Part shown: in pieces, positions 1 through 17,882 of the stretch
How the letters are laid out: each line of letters starts with the position of its first letter
Position numbering within the stretch: position 1 is the stretch's first letter
Assembly (NCBI GenBank): GCA_016715865.1
Contig: JADJXM010000021.1
Location: 1-64,000 of the forward strand
Source of the DNA: Acidobacteriota bacterium
GTDB taxonomy: Bacteria > Acidobacteriota > Blastocatellia > RBC074
Direction of reading: 5' to 3'
DNA: 64,000 nt
Notes under the pieces: generated by a model
The model's input: only the letters and a program-made list of their open reading frames with translations
Database searches by the model: none
Told to the model about the DNA's origin: nothing
Position numbers and translations under genes: made by a program

Positions 1-195
1 CCGATTGCGAAGTGTTCTGATCAGTCCCAGACGGGCGGCAGCCTTGATCCACAATCTTGTCGCTCTGTACTGATGCGTCTCGATAACATCAACGCCCGCA
101 TCGATCAAAGCTGATTCAAGATCCAGCATCGGATAGGCCCACGTCAATCGATCAGTCTCCTTTATGACTGACAGTGATTTCTTCAGGGTTTTCAT
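1..195 (-). CDS. Partial protein at window edge, possibly a glycosyltransferase
   Basis: Only the first 65 codons lie in the window; the gene runs off the left edge on the minus strand. The ATG at 195 comes 12 bases after the stop of the upstream GT2 pseudogene, and an in-frame stop lies at 208-210, so the reading frame cannot extend further. The segment around DAGVDVIETHQYRATR, followed by an Ala-rich helix, weakly resembles the part of GT4 glycosyltransferases where a D-V-I-x-x-H strand precedes a helix. If so, the usual first Rossmann strand is missing and this gene may be damaged like its three upstream neighbours. Position at the distal end of an exopolysaccharide locus supports a role in glycan assembly. 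The family call is tentative. Confidence 0.4.
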   Translation of the reverse strand, partial: MKTLKKSLSVIKETDRLTWAYPMLDLESALIDAGVDVIETHQYRATRLWIKAAARLGLIRTLRNR

Positions 196-207
196 TCCGG
201 TTTCAGA

Positions 208-1013
208 TCATCCAGAGTATCGATCGACCGACCGGTTAATTGTCAGTCTACCTCTTAAAATCGACTCCCTCATTATTCGCATGTCATAATGTGGAAGGTT
301 CGCCATTCTCCATTTCAACAGCCTCATATGATCCGACAAGTCCGGGTGCATCTCCCCGAATAGCAACTCACCTTCCTGTTCGATCTCTGCCCGTCTTTTG
401 TTACTCAATTGATCCTGATGAATACGAAAACAAGCTGCAGGAGCGCCATCGGGGCTGGGCAATTTCTACTCCCGTCTCAGCGCCCTGATAAAAAATCCGC
501 ATCGGCTCTGGAAACGATAGTTCGCATTGAATCCGCAGGCTCCCGGTAAACCGCGCTGAAGATGGCTGCAGGCTGCGCAAAGCCCATCCTGCGTGTCCGA
601 AAAAGAGGCAGCAGACAGCATTGTGATGCTGCAGCAAATGAAAACAAGAACCTTCCTGCTTCATCTACATAATCGCAGTTACCATAAATCACATCGGCTT
701 CTGACCGATACCCGAGATCTATCAATCTCTGATAAGCATCCATGTATAACCAGTCATCTGAATTAAGGTAGCTGAGCCATTCCGCATTACTGTCAGTCAG
801 TCCGCGATTGATTGCACGGTAGATATTGCCGGGTTCCTCATAGAGCGTCTCCACATTATGTCGCCTGCAAATATCCAGGGTGTCATCAGTCGATCCGCTG
901 TCGACGACCACAATTTCAACATCCAATCCAATCTGAGATCTAAGGGATATGAGAGACTGCTCGAGCGTCTTCGCGCTGTTCAGAGTTGGAATTACACATC
1001 GGATTGTAGCCAT
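208..1013 (-). pseudogene. Broken family 2 glycosyltransferase
   Basis: Family 2 glycosyltransferases transfer sugars from nucleotide donors to growing glycans on the cytoplasmic side of the membrane. From the ATG at 1013 the protein shows the GT2 start (IRCVIPTLNSAKTLEQSL), the VVDSGSTDDT nucleotide-binding segment and the NSDDW metal-binding motif. Near 540 the frame is lost: GFNANYRF reads in a second frame, RADADF returns to the first, and FFIRALRRE continues in the second frame up to an in-frame TAG. The C-terminal part (APAACFRIHQDQLSNKRRAE to the stop at 208) then continues in that second frame. At least two frameshifts and one stop are therefore needed to explain the sequence. The start is 10 bases after the end of the broken polymerase gene. 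Genuine decay is favoured, but local base-calling error is not excluded. Confidence 0.78.
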
Positions 1014-1023
1014 GGCAGATATG

Positions 1024-2457
1024 CTAAGCCGCGCTTGTGATATTCCTGAAATTATCGACGCCGTATATGGTTGCCGATCTGCGGGCTTTATACTCGGAAA
1101 CAGCCCGGCTGGAAACCCATCCGATCGCCAGAAATACACTCCAGACAGGCGAAGAACTGACCTGAATCAAATAAAAGACCGATCCGATCAGAAACAGTGA
1201 GCTGGCCAGTTCCCAATCAGCCCGGCTTGACGATCCTTAATCCTCACAACTACGAATCTGAGGCTTTTCCAGCAAACAACCACTTGCAACAGCCATAGCA
1301 TTATGCCAATTAATCCACCATTTGATATTTCTAGTAAAAGGCCATGTGAGGGTGGACTGTTGATACCTATGCCGGGAGCCCAAATTAAACTATATAATCC
1401 CGGTGGAACATAATAGGAAGCAGGTAACGGGACAAGTCCCGGTCCTGTACCTATCAATGCATAAATCGGTTGGTCGAGTAAAAACAACAGTGCGCTAGCA
1501 TCGAAAACATCCAATCTATAGGCTAATTCCTGACCGATATTTCCGGTCGGTATTCCGGCCAGCTTATATTCCGGATCCAGCCTCAACTGCAACGTCGTCT
1601 ATGGCGTAATCGATTTGAGTGGGTGCATAGATCGCAGCTCCGCTACTACGGCGAAGACTAATAGCAAGATGCCAACTATGACTCGTTCTCGATTAGAAAA
1701 GAATAACGACGCAACAAGCACTATCAACAATAAAAATGAAAGAACTTGCAGAGTACGAGATCATCAATCAAATAGATTGATAAATAGCAGTAATATCCAA
1801 TATTTCGATATACTGCGCCTCCCAAGCAGGAGAACCATAACCCCATAGGCGCCTAGCCCCATCGCACGCGGTTCGATTGAGAGTCCGCGCGTACGATCGT
1901 TATTCAGAACTTGCTCACCCAAACCGGTGATGAAATGGTAGATATCAAACTTGCTTACGAGATAGAAGATGCCCGCTATCGCGGTTGCCGACGCTCCCCA
2001 TGCCATTGCGCGAAGGAGATATTTGAGAGAATCAGGGATTCTTAACTGATCGGCCACGAAGAGCGCCAGTGAAAAATCCGATATCAAACGGACCGAATAA
2101 ACTATGCTCTTTCCAGGTGCGTCGAAAACGGTCTGGCCATAGTTGGGTCCGACGAGGGAATAATAAAGCCGAATATAACCGCTAGAATTATCAGATAGAA
2201 ATAAGAATAAACCCAGACTCTTACAGGCGTAATCTTGAGCCATTCTCTTATCTTGAGAATCGCACTTGGCAGAAAAAAGCAAGACCGACCAGCCTGCCGG
2301 CCGCCAGATTCGTGTAAATCGATGTATCAAATATGTGAACCAATAGTGTTACCCCCACCCAGGCCAACAAAATCCGCTGCTGTTTAAATAACAGCAGCAA
2401 TATCGGCACGGCAAATGCTGTGAATAGAATAGCAATTTGCTTAAGATTATCGTCCAT
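1024..2457 (-). pseudogene. Broken O-antigen polymerase/ligase-like membrane protein (Wzy/WaaL type)
   Basis: Proteins of this type are multi-spanning membrane proteins that polymerise or ligate undecaprenyl-linked repeat units on the periplasmic side. Pieces of one such protein can be read in order. They are the N-terminus from the ATG at 2457 (hydrophobic helices), a frame change near 2290, and a long middle segment with a VRLISDFSLALFVADQ helix. Two adjacent TGA codons follow near 1764-1769, then a TAG near 1593, then a periplasmic-loop-like segment. A last frame change near 1195 restores a hydrophobic tail (SSLFLIGSVFYLIQ) that ends at TAG 1024-1026. Base composition is visibly more AT-rich than in neighbouring genes, as is common for polymerases of variable glycan loci. 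An intact ligase/polymerase lies at 5787-7139, so this may be a redundant or replaced copy. Confidence 0.75.
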
Positions 2458-2460
2458 AAG

Positions 2461-3181
2461 CTATTTAAAACGATGATATATTCCCCCGTCGACCTGTAGC
2501 ATCCGGCAGTTACTCTGTCGGAAAAACCGGCTCGATCGATACCAGACTGTATCCATAATCTGTAAGTGTGCAGTGGATGTCAAAAATAGAGGATTCATTT
2601 TCATATAAAGGAACTAATGCCATTTCAAGCTGTATCGTGTCTATCCTTGATAGGGATTTTTAGGCCTCTTGATCACCTCGCTTTCAAATCCCGGGTATCG
2701 AGCTTAAGGTAAATATTTTCGTCCTCCGAAGCGATATCATTAAAGATCGAATCGAGCGTGCGAACCAATCATTTCTTTTCAATATTTTTCGATGTCGGTG
2801 CGGATCTGATATGAGACGGCAGCATCTCTAATATTGAACTTACTAATAATTACCTGCAATATTTATACTTGAACGTTCATTCGTACTGCCAAGTGCGCAA
2901 TTGATCGCATCCCATTTGGAGTCCTTATCGGCATTGAATCTCAATTTATCAAATTCGTTACTTAAAGGTTCAAAAGAGACGATTCTGCCGGAAAATCCAA
3001 ATGCTTTTCTAATTTGTTGGGCATATTGTCCGGTATTGGCACCCACATCCAGGATCAAATCAATTTCATACAATTCAATAAGTTTCTTTCTACGCGCCAG
3101 GTAATGAGACGTCGGATCAAACCTGGAAATATCATAACCAAGTTTCCATAGCACTCTTCTTATTTCACCCTTGATACTCAT
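2461..3181 (-). pseudogene. Broken FkbM-family methyltransferase
   Basis: FkbM-type enzymes are SAM-dependent O-methyltransferases, in glycan loci often acting on sugars. From the ATG at 3181 the first about 110 residues are intact, with the SAM-binding DVGANTGQYA motif and the VSFEPL strand. After NIAGNY two stops occur. The rest of the family's sequence is recognisable in shifted frames: SSILEMLPSHIRSAP, VRTLDSIFNDIASEDE, IYLKLDT, then GFESEVIK in another frame, IDTIQLEMALVPLYENE in a third, and a typical end (RMLQVDG...YHRF) finishing at TAG 2461-2463. At least four lesions are needed. The ATG at 3181 lies 19 bases after the flippase stop. A reader using only open frames would call a 110-residue fragment; the homology to the family's end argues for a full-length decayed gene. 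Confidence 0.82.
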
Positions 3182-3200
3182 CGAGAAACGCTTCCCCCTG

Positions 3201-4588
3201 TTAAGCAAATAAGCTGAGCCTTTGCCTCGACTCGTTGCCAAGAAAGCCTATCCAGAAAACTGAAATACAAATTGCTGTTGCTAAAGAAACACCAACAGGG
3301 CCCAGCCAGATTCCCAATTCCCAGGATAATACCAGATTGGCGATTCCGGCGACTGGTCCAATAATTGCCTGCCCACGAATCGCTCCCAGGCCATTTAAGA
3401 AAATTGAAATGCACCTTGTTACGGAGTTGACGATTTCAGTCGCCATCATTGTCAGTGTTAGTTTTTGATCGGGAATTAGATCAGGTGTAACAAGCAATAT
3501 AAAAATATGCGGCATCCAGACTGTCAGCAACAGAGCGGATGGGATCGACCAGAACAGACTGTACTTTATCGACTTCCTGAACGTCAGCGAGATCCAGTTC
3601 CAGTCCTTTCTTGACGAGGCTTCTCCATATGCGGGCCAGAGCGGCGTGAGAAAAGCCATCTGAACTGCGCCCAAAAGTATAAACATTCTCAAAGTCGTAC
3701 CATAGACCGGGACTTCTGAAGCTCCAAACAAACGAGCAACAATAATAATATCCATTTGAAAAATCAGAATTGTCGATATTTGAGCGATCCAGAAAAGGCT
3801 TCCTCGGTGCAGTAGCCATTTTGCCTGACTTAGTTCGAAACTCTCCCATGACGGAAAAAGCCAGGGCTTGCGATATCCGAAGAGGTAAAGACCTGAAATC
3901 GCATCAGTCAGGAGCATGCCTGCAAGATAGGCTCCAACCAGCCAGGGCAATCCTGCTTCGAACATTACGGCGAGAATCAAGCCGGCCGCTCCGAGCAGGC
4001 TGCCCATCCCATTGACCAGCTGGTAGATATACCCTTCCTGGTATGCCTGGTAGGTACATCCGATGATCGAGGATGGCAACCGCAATGCACAAAGCACCAG
4101 CAAGACGAGGACAGACGGGCCAGCCTCGTCTATTGCCTGAGTAGTTCTCAAATTGAAGACGAGCGTCCAGTCGACAAATCTCAACGCCAGAAGACCGAGG
4201 CCTATCAGGAGAAAGGCGATCAGAGAAGTCATCCAGAATGCGCTGGCGATCGAGCGTTGAGCTGTGATTCGGTCGTCACGCCCATCGGCCGTCGATAGCG
4301 CGTTGATGAGGCTGACGGCAATGCCAAGATCGGCGATTACGATCCATGCCATGAGGCTACTCAGGGTAAGCCACAATCCGAATCGCTCCTTGCCCAGATA
4401 GTGAGAAGTTATCGGCAGTGTGGCCAGTCCAACGAGAACCGTCACACCGCGTGAGAACAACGTCGCCAGTCCCGTCATCCCCGCGCGGCGCATCCTTCGA
4501 CGGCTGAGATCGGGATGACCATTAAGATAGGCCCTCAGACGATCTATTAAGCTGTGCTTGTTGCCCGAAGTCTTCGGCACTGTAATGG

Positions 4589-4592
<4 letters not shown>
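3201..4592 (-). CDS. Polysaccharide flippase (Wzx-like, MOP superfamily)
   Basis: Predicted inner-membrane flippase that moves lipid-linked oligosaccharide units from cytoplasm to periplasm. The 463-residue product is a continuous series of hydrophobic helices, with an N-terminal basic stretch (RRRMRRAG) before the first helix. Length and helix spacing fit Wzx/PST transporters, which usually have 12-14 helices. I chose the GTG at 4592 because it overlaps the TGA of the aminotransferase gene as GTGA, a typical translationally coupled junction; the open frame extends further upstream inside the aminotransferase gene only as an artefact. The last intact gene before the decayed part of the locus. 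Substrate specificity cannot be read from sequence. Wzx versus another MOP-superfamily exporter is inferred from context. Confidence 0.85.
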
Positions 4593-5707
<1,115 letters not shown>

Positions 5708-5708
5708 A

Positions 5709-7139
<1,431 letters not shown>

Positions 7140-7178
7140 TGGAAGTCTATTCTTTCCGGACTATTCCGTACTTAGAAA

Positions 7179-7436
7179 CTAAGTAAGATTTTCAACGCCA
7201 AGCACGCCAAGTTGGCCAAGAGATTTTAAACGCCAAGTACGCCAAGGTGGCCAGGGGATTTAAATGAGAATAATGTGATCAGCATATTTGATTGTGTTTT
7301 TGGCGAAATGGATATTACTGCGAATAATCATTTATTATAATCTCTTGGCTGTCTTGGCGTACTTGGCGTTTAAAATCTCTTGGCCAACTTGGCGTGCTTG
7401 GCGTTGAAAATTTAAAAAAACTTAGTTTACAGAGTA
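7179..7436. repeat. R2 repeat element with CGCCAAG 9-bp units and inverted ends
   Basis: Two blocks of three 9-bp units (CGCCAAGNN, CGCCAAGNN, GGCCAAGNN) at 7194-7258 face their reverse complements at 7350-7405 across a core of about 90 bases. The core (from AATGAGAATAATGTGATCAG near 7262) reappears almost unchanged in reverse orientation at 52.9-53.0 kb. The right end reads, on the minus strand, ACTCTGTAAACTAAG, an end shared with the elements at 31968, 47581 and 52849. The element fills the gap from near the ligase start (7139) to the stop of the next gene (7438). No coding capacity is seen; it looks like a non-autonomous mobile or structural repeat. Confidence 0.85.
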
Positions 7437-7437
7437 A

Positions 7438-8790
7438 TCAGCTCCCCGGGGTTTCATCCGGCAGCGGTTGAAGAGAGAAATCGTCATACCAGAGTTCAGT
7501 GATTCTTGTGCGGTCGATCGTTTTGAGCTGTGGTGCACAGATACGGATTCTAAGGCCTGTTGTCCCGTCCGGAACCGAAAAGACGATCGACTGCTCACTC
7601 CAGTCATTGGCGCCGTGCGGCGCGAGAGAGCGGAGCAGGAAAAGATCCGGTTTCGTGGCGTCAGAGATTTCAACATAGGGGATCTCGATCGGCGCTCTCG
7701 AAACGTAACGGGTTTTGACGAAATAAGTCAGCCTGTAACGACGCCCCGGCGCGAGAGCCGCCCATTGCCAGGCTCCATTGAAGTCAGACCTCATGGTTGC
7801 CGGAAACTGCAGATGCAGGGCGTAAGCGCCACTATTTCGGACCGGAGTTTCACGCCGGCAGATCGTTTCAGGATGGCGGAGCAGTATCCAGTCGAATCCG
7901 GCAGGCGGATCGAGCAGCTCTGGCGCCGCCTTGTCGACTGGAGCGGTTTCAAATCCGGAATTGTACATCAGATTTCCCCGCCGGTCTTCCCGTTCGGCCT
8001 GGCCTGTCGGCCGAAGAAGAGTTTCGAGGCCGTTCCATACTTGCCTTGCGTCAGTGAATCGGCCACGGTTTTGCAGTTCCCTAAGCAATTGAATCGTCAA
8101 TGCACGATATGAAGGCGGATCATCGACGGGAAGGGCGCGCCAGAGCGTGAGAGCCTGGTCAAGAGCATCATTGCGAGCGAGAAAGCCGGCCAGAGCGGCT
8201 TGAGATACAGAGTCAGCGGGCGCTATGCGGTTAAGTGCTTCGAGGTTGATGCCAGAAGCGCCTGAAACCGCGGCAAAAGCGTTTTGGGCAACCCGCTGAT
8301 CGATGCGGCCGGTGGTTCCGCCTGATAGTTCGATCGCCGGTCTGAAGTCCGTGAGAGCCTGATCTGTGCGGCCGGCGCGAAGCTGAAAGTTGGCCAGCGC
8401 CCAGCGCGGCTCGAAATATCGCGGCGCCAGATCGACTGCGCGCCGTAGCGCTCGCTCGGCGCTCTCTGTCCGGCCGGTATTCTCATAAGCCCTGCCCAGT
8501 TCGAGCCAGAAACGGTAGTCTCTAGGCGACAACGCGGCGGCGCGATCGAGCGATGTGATCGATTCCTCTGGTGATGGAGGTTCGGCGCGGTAGAGAAGAA
8601 ACTTGCCCAGGGCAGCAACTGCGGTCGGATTGTCGGGTGCGAGTTCGACTGCCCGGCGTCGGCTCGCTTCATTGACTCCGTACTGAACAAGGAGCGCGGC
8701 CTCCGCCTGACGCAAGATCGAGTTGCCGATCCGTATCCCCAACAGAACGATCGCGGCAAAGACCAGGATGCGCAGAGTGCGAAGGATCAT
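7438..8790 (-). CDS. TPR protein with C-terminal carbohydrate-binding-like domain, exopolysaccharide locus
   Basis: A 450-residue membrane-anchored protein. Residues about 5-25 form an N-terminal hydrophobic signal anchor. Several TPR units follow (RRRAVELAPDNPTAVAALGK, ALRRAVDLAPRYFEPRWALA), then a helical region to about residue 270. The C-terminal about 160 residues begin with NLMYNSGFE and look like a beta-sandwich of the CBM4/9 type, ending in WYDDFSLQPLP. Such TPR-plus-sandwich proteins are typical companions of exopolysaccharide secretion machinery and probably scaffold or bind glycan in the periplasm; the role is inferred from context. Eleven bases separate it from the upstream kinase gene, so it is probably co-transcribed. 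A repeat element abuts its stop codon. Confidence 0.75.
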   Translation of the reverse strand: MILRTLRILVFAAIVLLGIRIGNSILRQAEAALLVQYGVNEASRRRAVELAPDNPTAVAALGKFLLYRAEPPSPEESITSLDRAAALSPRDYRFWLELGRAYENTGRTESAERALRRAVDLAPRYFEPRWALANFQLRAGRTDQALTDFRPAIELSGGTTGRIDQRVAQNAFAAVSGASGINLEALNRIAPADSVSQAALAGFLARNDALDQALTLWRALPVDDPPSYRALTIQLLRELQNRGRFTDARQVWNGLETLLRPTGQAEREDRRGNLMYNSGFETAPVDKAAPELLDPPAGFDWILLRHPETICRRETPVRNSGAYALHLQFPATMRSDFNGAWQWAALAPGRRYRLTYFVKTRYVSRAPIEIPYVEISDATKPDLFLLRSLAPHGANDWSEQSIVFSVPDGTTGLRIRICAPQLKTIDRTRITELWYDDFSLQPLPDETPGS

Positions 8791-8801
8791 CGATGACCGA
8801 A

Positions 8802-11033
<2,232 letters not shown>

Positions 11034-11047
11034 TCGATTCTTTTAAC

Positions 11048-11998
11048 TCAGCGCAAAACGCCCCATCCGAGCGCGCTCGCCAGGCCGCCGGCGAATGCCT
11101 GCACCAGTGATCTCGTCTGTTTGGCCCGTGTGGCTTCTGGAACCATGATCACATCATAAGGCCTGAGCACGATATCTTTTGTCGGATCCTTTTCGATATC
11201 CAGCAGGTTGACGATCTGATCCGTGGTGACGGTCTGGCTGGCATCGGTCGCGCGGACCAGATGAACCTCTTTCTTTTTCGAATCCTGCGAAACTCCGCCG
11301 GCCATGGCAATGGCCTGAGAAAGCTTGATCGTATCCTTCATCGGAAAGACGCCCGGCTTGTTGACGTTTCCGGTGACATAGATGACTCCGGTTTCCGGGA
11401 CATTGACAAAATCGCCATCGCGGATCACTCGATTGAGATCGGGTCTCCGAACCAGGTCGCGCACGTCGATCACTTCAATGCTGTCATCAGGCCGTGTATG
11501 AATCAACTGAATGATATTTCCGGCTTTGTCTGTCAATCCGCCCGCCAGGCTGATCAGATCATAGAGCCGAAGCTCACGTGTCAGCGCGATCTGTTTCGGT
11601 TCCTTTACTTCGCCGGCGATAGATGCCATGCGCGCGTGATATTCATCGATGAAGAGCGTGACCTGCGGATCTTTCAGAATCACCGTCAACTTCTCGCGGA
11701 GCAGATTGGCGACCTGATGCTCGGACATTCCCGCGACCGGCAGATCCTGATCGATATATGGCATGCGAATCGTTCCCTGCTCGGAAACCTTGACCTTGCG
11801 CTTGAGATCGGGTTCGCCGGCCACCTCGACCGACAGAACATCGCCCGGGCCAATCCGGTAGTTCCTGCCGCCGGCCATTGTTTGCACCGATTCCGCTGCC
11901 GCCGGCGCCTGAGCCGTAACGCTCAGCGAAGAGCCTGCCATCAGCAAACAGAAGATCACTCCAATAATCCAGCGCGGTGAGTTCTTACTGCTATTCAT
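11048..11998 (-). CDS. Polysaccharide export protein (Wza-like, SLBB domains)
   Basis: Periplasmic/outer-membrane protein that forms the export channel for the glycan. A signal peptide is visible (hydrophobic IIGVIFCLLMAGSSLSV, cleavage near AQA). The Poly_export domain begins with YRIGPGDVLSVEVAGEPDLK, followed by an SLBB domain containing IAGEVKEPKQIAL and a second one with YVTGNVNKPGVFPM. At 316 residues it is shorter than E. coli Wza but normal for Acidobacteria and many Gram-negatives. The C-terminus has a short hydrophobic stretch (QAFAGGLASALGWGVLR) that could be the membrane helix of the channel. No lipobox cysteine is obvious. First gene of the Wza-Wzc-TPR-ligase run; upstream space contains repeats and the terminator of the preceding gene. 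Confidence 0.92.
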   Translation of the reverse strand: MNSSKNSPRWIIGVIFCLLMAGSSLSVTAQAPAAAESVQTMAGGRNYRIGPGDVLSVEVAGEPDLKRKVKVSEQGTIRMPYIDQDLPVAGMSEHQVANLLREKLTVILKDPQVTLFIDEYHARMASIAGEVKEPKQIALTRELRLYDLISLAGGLTDKAGNIIQLIHTRPDDSIEVIDVRDLVRRPDLNRVIRDGDFVNVPETGVIYVTGNVNKPGVFPMKDTIKLSQAIAMAGGVSQDSKKKEVHLVRATDASQTVTTDQIVNLLDIEKDPTKDIVLRPYDVIMVPEATRAKQTRSLVQAFAGGLASALGWGVLR

Positions 11999-12080
11999 AT
12001 TTTTACCGGATAATGCGCGCCGCTTTAGTCCGCACGCTCAGATTTATGGTGAGGCGAGTGAAGTATGACGGGGCTGGGAA

Positions 12081-12243
<163 letters not shown>

Positions 12244-12245
12244 AA

Positions 12246-12282
12246 ATGCGCCGAAGCCCTCATTAACAGGGCTCCGGCGCAT
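12246..12282 (-). terminator. GC-rich hairpin terminator after the FecR-like gene
   Basis: ATGCGCCG at 12246-12253 pairs with CGGCGCAT at 12275-12282, extended by AGCCCT/AGGGCT around a short CATTAAC loop. On the minus strand the stem is followed by TTTATT. It lies 40 bases beyond the stop codon of the gene at 12323-13042 and probably ends that transcript before the export operon. Confidence 0.6.
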
Positions 12283-12322
12283 GCTGATTACATCAAAAAG
12301 AGAAAGTTGTGATGCCAGGAGA

Positions 12323-13057
<735 letters not shown>

Positions 13058-13170
13058 GATCAGAATTGATTTATTTATCAGACCTGAAACTTACCGCTCA
13101 GGTTTAATCTTTTGGTTAATTACAAGAACAATTGTGACGGAACCGCGGCCCGGCCCGCACGAGAAACAGA

Positions 13171-13199
13171 AGTTTAACGCAGATGGATATGCTTTTCAA
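13171..13199 (-). promoter_or_regulatory. Candidate sigma-70 promoter of the FecR-like gene
   Basis: On the minus strand TTGAAA (13199-13194) is followed after exactly 17 bases by TAAACT (13176-13171), which gives a leader of roughly 120 bases before the ATG at 13042. The leader contains an ACCTGA/TCAGGT hairpin near 13080-13103. The rest of the 281-base gap 13043-13323 shows only a weak GACGG/CCGTC hairpin near 13226-13250 and no recognised riboswitch. Confidence 0.4.
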
Positions 13200-13323
13200 A
13201 CTTTTCAAGCTTAAATATCTGTTATGACGGACTTTTTGATAAAACCGTCGGAGACAATTTTTACCCGAAACAGCCCCCGGAGTCAACAAGGATATTTGAT
13301 TCCGGCGTTTCGAAAGGGTCTGG

Positions 13324-14253
<930 letters not shown>

Positions 14254-14256
14254 AAA

Positions 14257-15702
14257 TCACCTGCCGATTCCACGGTATTTGAAACCGGCCGCATCGAGGA
14301 TCTCCGGGTCAAGCAGGTTGCGTCCATCGATCATGACTCGGTTTTTCATTAAGTCACCAATTTGTGACCAGTCGAGGTTGCGGAACTCTTCCCATTCAGT
14401 GACGATGACCAGAGCGTCGCAATCTTCCGCCAGTTGCGAGATGTCGCCAGCGTATTCGATTTTGAGTTCAGGATACTTTTCGAGGCAGGCCTGATTGGCG
14501 ATCGGATCGTAAGCCTTGATGCGGGCTCCCATCTCGAGCAGATGACGGGCGATGTCGAGGGCAGGTGCGTCGCGCAGGTCATCCGTCTCAGGTTTGAACG
14601 CCAGCCCCATCAATCCGATCGTCTTGCCTTTGATGATCTTGAGCGATTCCTGGAGCTTGAAGACCGCGACATTGCGCTGGCGGCGGTTGACCTCGACAGT
14701 CGAGCCGAGCAGTTGCGGTTCGTAACTGTATTCGCGTGCAATATCGATCAGCGCCGCGACATCCTTCCCGAAACAGGAGCCTCCCCAGCCGACGCCGGCG
14801 TTGAGGAATCTGGGGCCGATACGATTGTCGAGCCCGAATCCCCGGACGACTTCCTTGATATCCGCGCCGACACGCTCGCAGATATTGGCGATCTCGTTGG
14901 CGAAGCTGATCTTGGTTGCCAGAAACGCGTTGGCGGCATATTTGATCATTTCAGCCGAAGCCAGATCGGTGGTGACGACCGGGACTGCAGTGAAACCGGC
15001 CGGTCGCGGTGCTGAAGCCGGCGGGTTGAAAGTCTGTTCGATGATCGGGTCATACAGCGCGCGTAAACGTTCGGTCGCGAACTGGTCGGACGCGCCGATC
15101 ACGATTCGATCTGGATAAAAAGTATCATTGATCGCGGAACCTTCCCGTAAAAACTCGGGATTTGAAGCAACCAGAAGATAGTCTTTCGGTTGCATGGCAT
15201 TCTGCCTGCGAACAGCCAAAGGGGAATTCTGAGTCTCTGACGCGTCCCCAACCATCCTTTCACGCCAGGCCGGATTCTGATTCAGCCCTTCGCCGAGGAG
15301 CATCTCGACCCAGTTGCCCGATCCGATCGGGACCGTCGATTTGTTGACGACGATGCGTCTTTTTTCAAGGCTGATCGATCGGCCGATCTCGTGGGCCACG
15401 GCCTTGACAAAAGAGAGATCCGCCTTGCCCGTCGGCAAAGGCGGAGTTCCGACGGCGATGAAGATGACATCGGCCCCATTGACGGACGATCCGAGATCGG
15501 TCGAAAACCGCAGATTGCCGCGCTGAATGCCGCGCTGGATCAACTGCTCCAGTCCCGGCTCATAGATCGGCGACCGGCCTTCCTGCAGCATCTGAATCTT
15601 TCGCTCATCGATGTCAACACAGGTAACATCACGTCCAAGGTAGGCAAGACATGTCCCGGTCACCAGACCAACATATCCTGTCCCAATAACACCGACTTTC
15701 AA
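14257..15702 (-). CDS. ugd: UDP-glucose 6-dehydrogenase
   Basis: NAD-dependent two-step oxidation of UDP-glucose to UDP-glucuronate, precursor of uronic acid and pentose residues in the glycan. Motifs: GTGYVGLVTG at residues 7-16, DIDERKI for NAD ribose, SNPEFLREG, and the catalytic cysteine in GWGGSCFGKD. At 481 residues it is slightly longer than typical bacterial enzymes, with extra loops around residues 150-175 (a Gln/Asn-rich stretch before YLLVASNPEF) and near 230 (NPPASAPRPAG). The first gene of the locus in transcription order; the repeat-filled space upstream (15703-15792) separates it from the next gene, which points the same way. Confidence 0.95.
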   Translation of the reverse strand: MKVGVIGTGYVGLVTGTCLAYLGRDVTCVDIDERKIQMLQEGRSPIYEPGLEQLIQRGIQRGNLRFSTDLGSSVNGADVIFIAVGTPPLPTGKADLSFVKAVAHEIGRSISLEKRRIVVNKSTVPIGSGNWVEMLLGEGLNQNPAWRERMVGDASETQNSPLAVRRQNAMQPKDYLLVASNPEFLREGSAINDTFYPDRIVIGASDQFATERLRALYDPIIEQTFNPPASAPRPAGFTAVPVVTTDLASAEMIKYAANAFLATKISFANEIANICERVGADIKEVVRGFGLDNRIGPRFLNAGVGWGGSCFGKDVAALIDIAREYSYEPQLLGSTVEVNRRQRNVAVFKLQESLKIIKGKTIGLMGLAFKPETDDLRDAPALDIARHLLEMGARIKAYDPIANQACLEKYPELKIEYAGDISQLAEDCDALVIVTEWEEFRNLDWSQIGDLMKNRVMIDGRNLLDPEILDAAGFKYRGIGR

Positions 15703-15717
15703 ACAATGCTCCTTTTA

Positions 15718-15792
15718 GTAGCAGGCAGTTGGCAGTGGAAAGTAGAAAGTAAAAAATTACGAAGACATCAACTGCCCACTGCCTGCTGCCTA

Positions 15793-15797
<5 letters not shown>
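15718..15797. repeat. 7-bp repeat bracket (GGCAGTA/GGCAGTG units)
   Basis: GTAGCAGGCAGTTGGCAGTG at 15718-15737, followed by GTAGAAA/GTAAAAA units, faces ACTGCCCACTGCCTGC and TGCCTACTAC at 15771-15795. Two heptamer families (GGCAGTN and GTAGAAA) are joined in one bracket. The stop codon TAG of the gene at 15793 lies inside the right arm. Confidence 0.8.
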
Positions 15798-16932
<1,135 letters not shown>

Positions 16933-16950
16933 CGTGTCTCCTGGAAATGA

Positions 16951-17827
<877 letters not shown>

Positions 17828-17882
17828 AAAAATCTCTTCCGGTATAGCGGGAGCGCCCGTAAGAGCGCTCCCGTTCCGATCT

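Noticed and set aside
1764..1769. Adjacent TGA codons read as tryptophan (recoding)
   Set aside because: The same gene also has a TAG and frameshifts, and all intact genes use TGA as stop, so decay or error explains it better.
7179..7436. Insertion sequence with a transposase
   Set aside because: Too short and without coding frames; at most a non-autonomous element.
13226..13250. Riboswitch in the leader of the FecR-like gene
   Set aside because: Only a five-base stem is visible and it lies upstream of the promoter candidate; no known aptamer consensus was matched.
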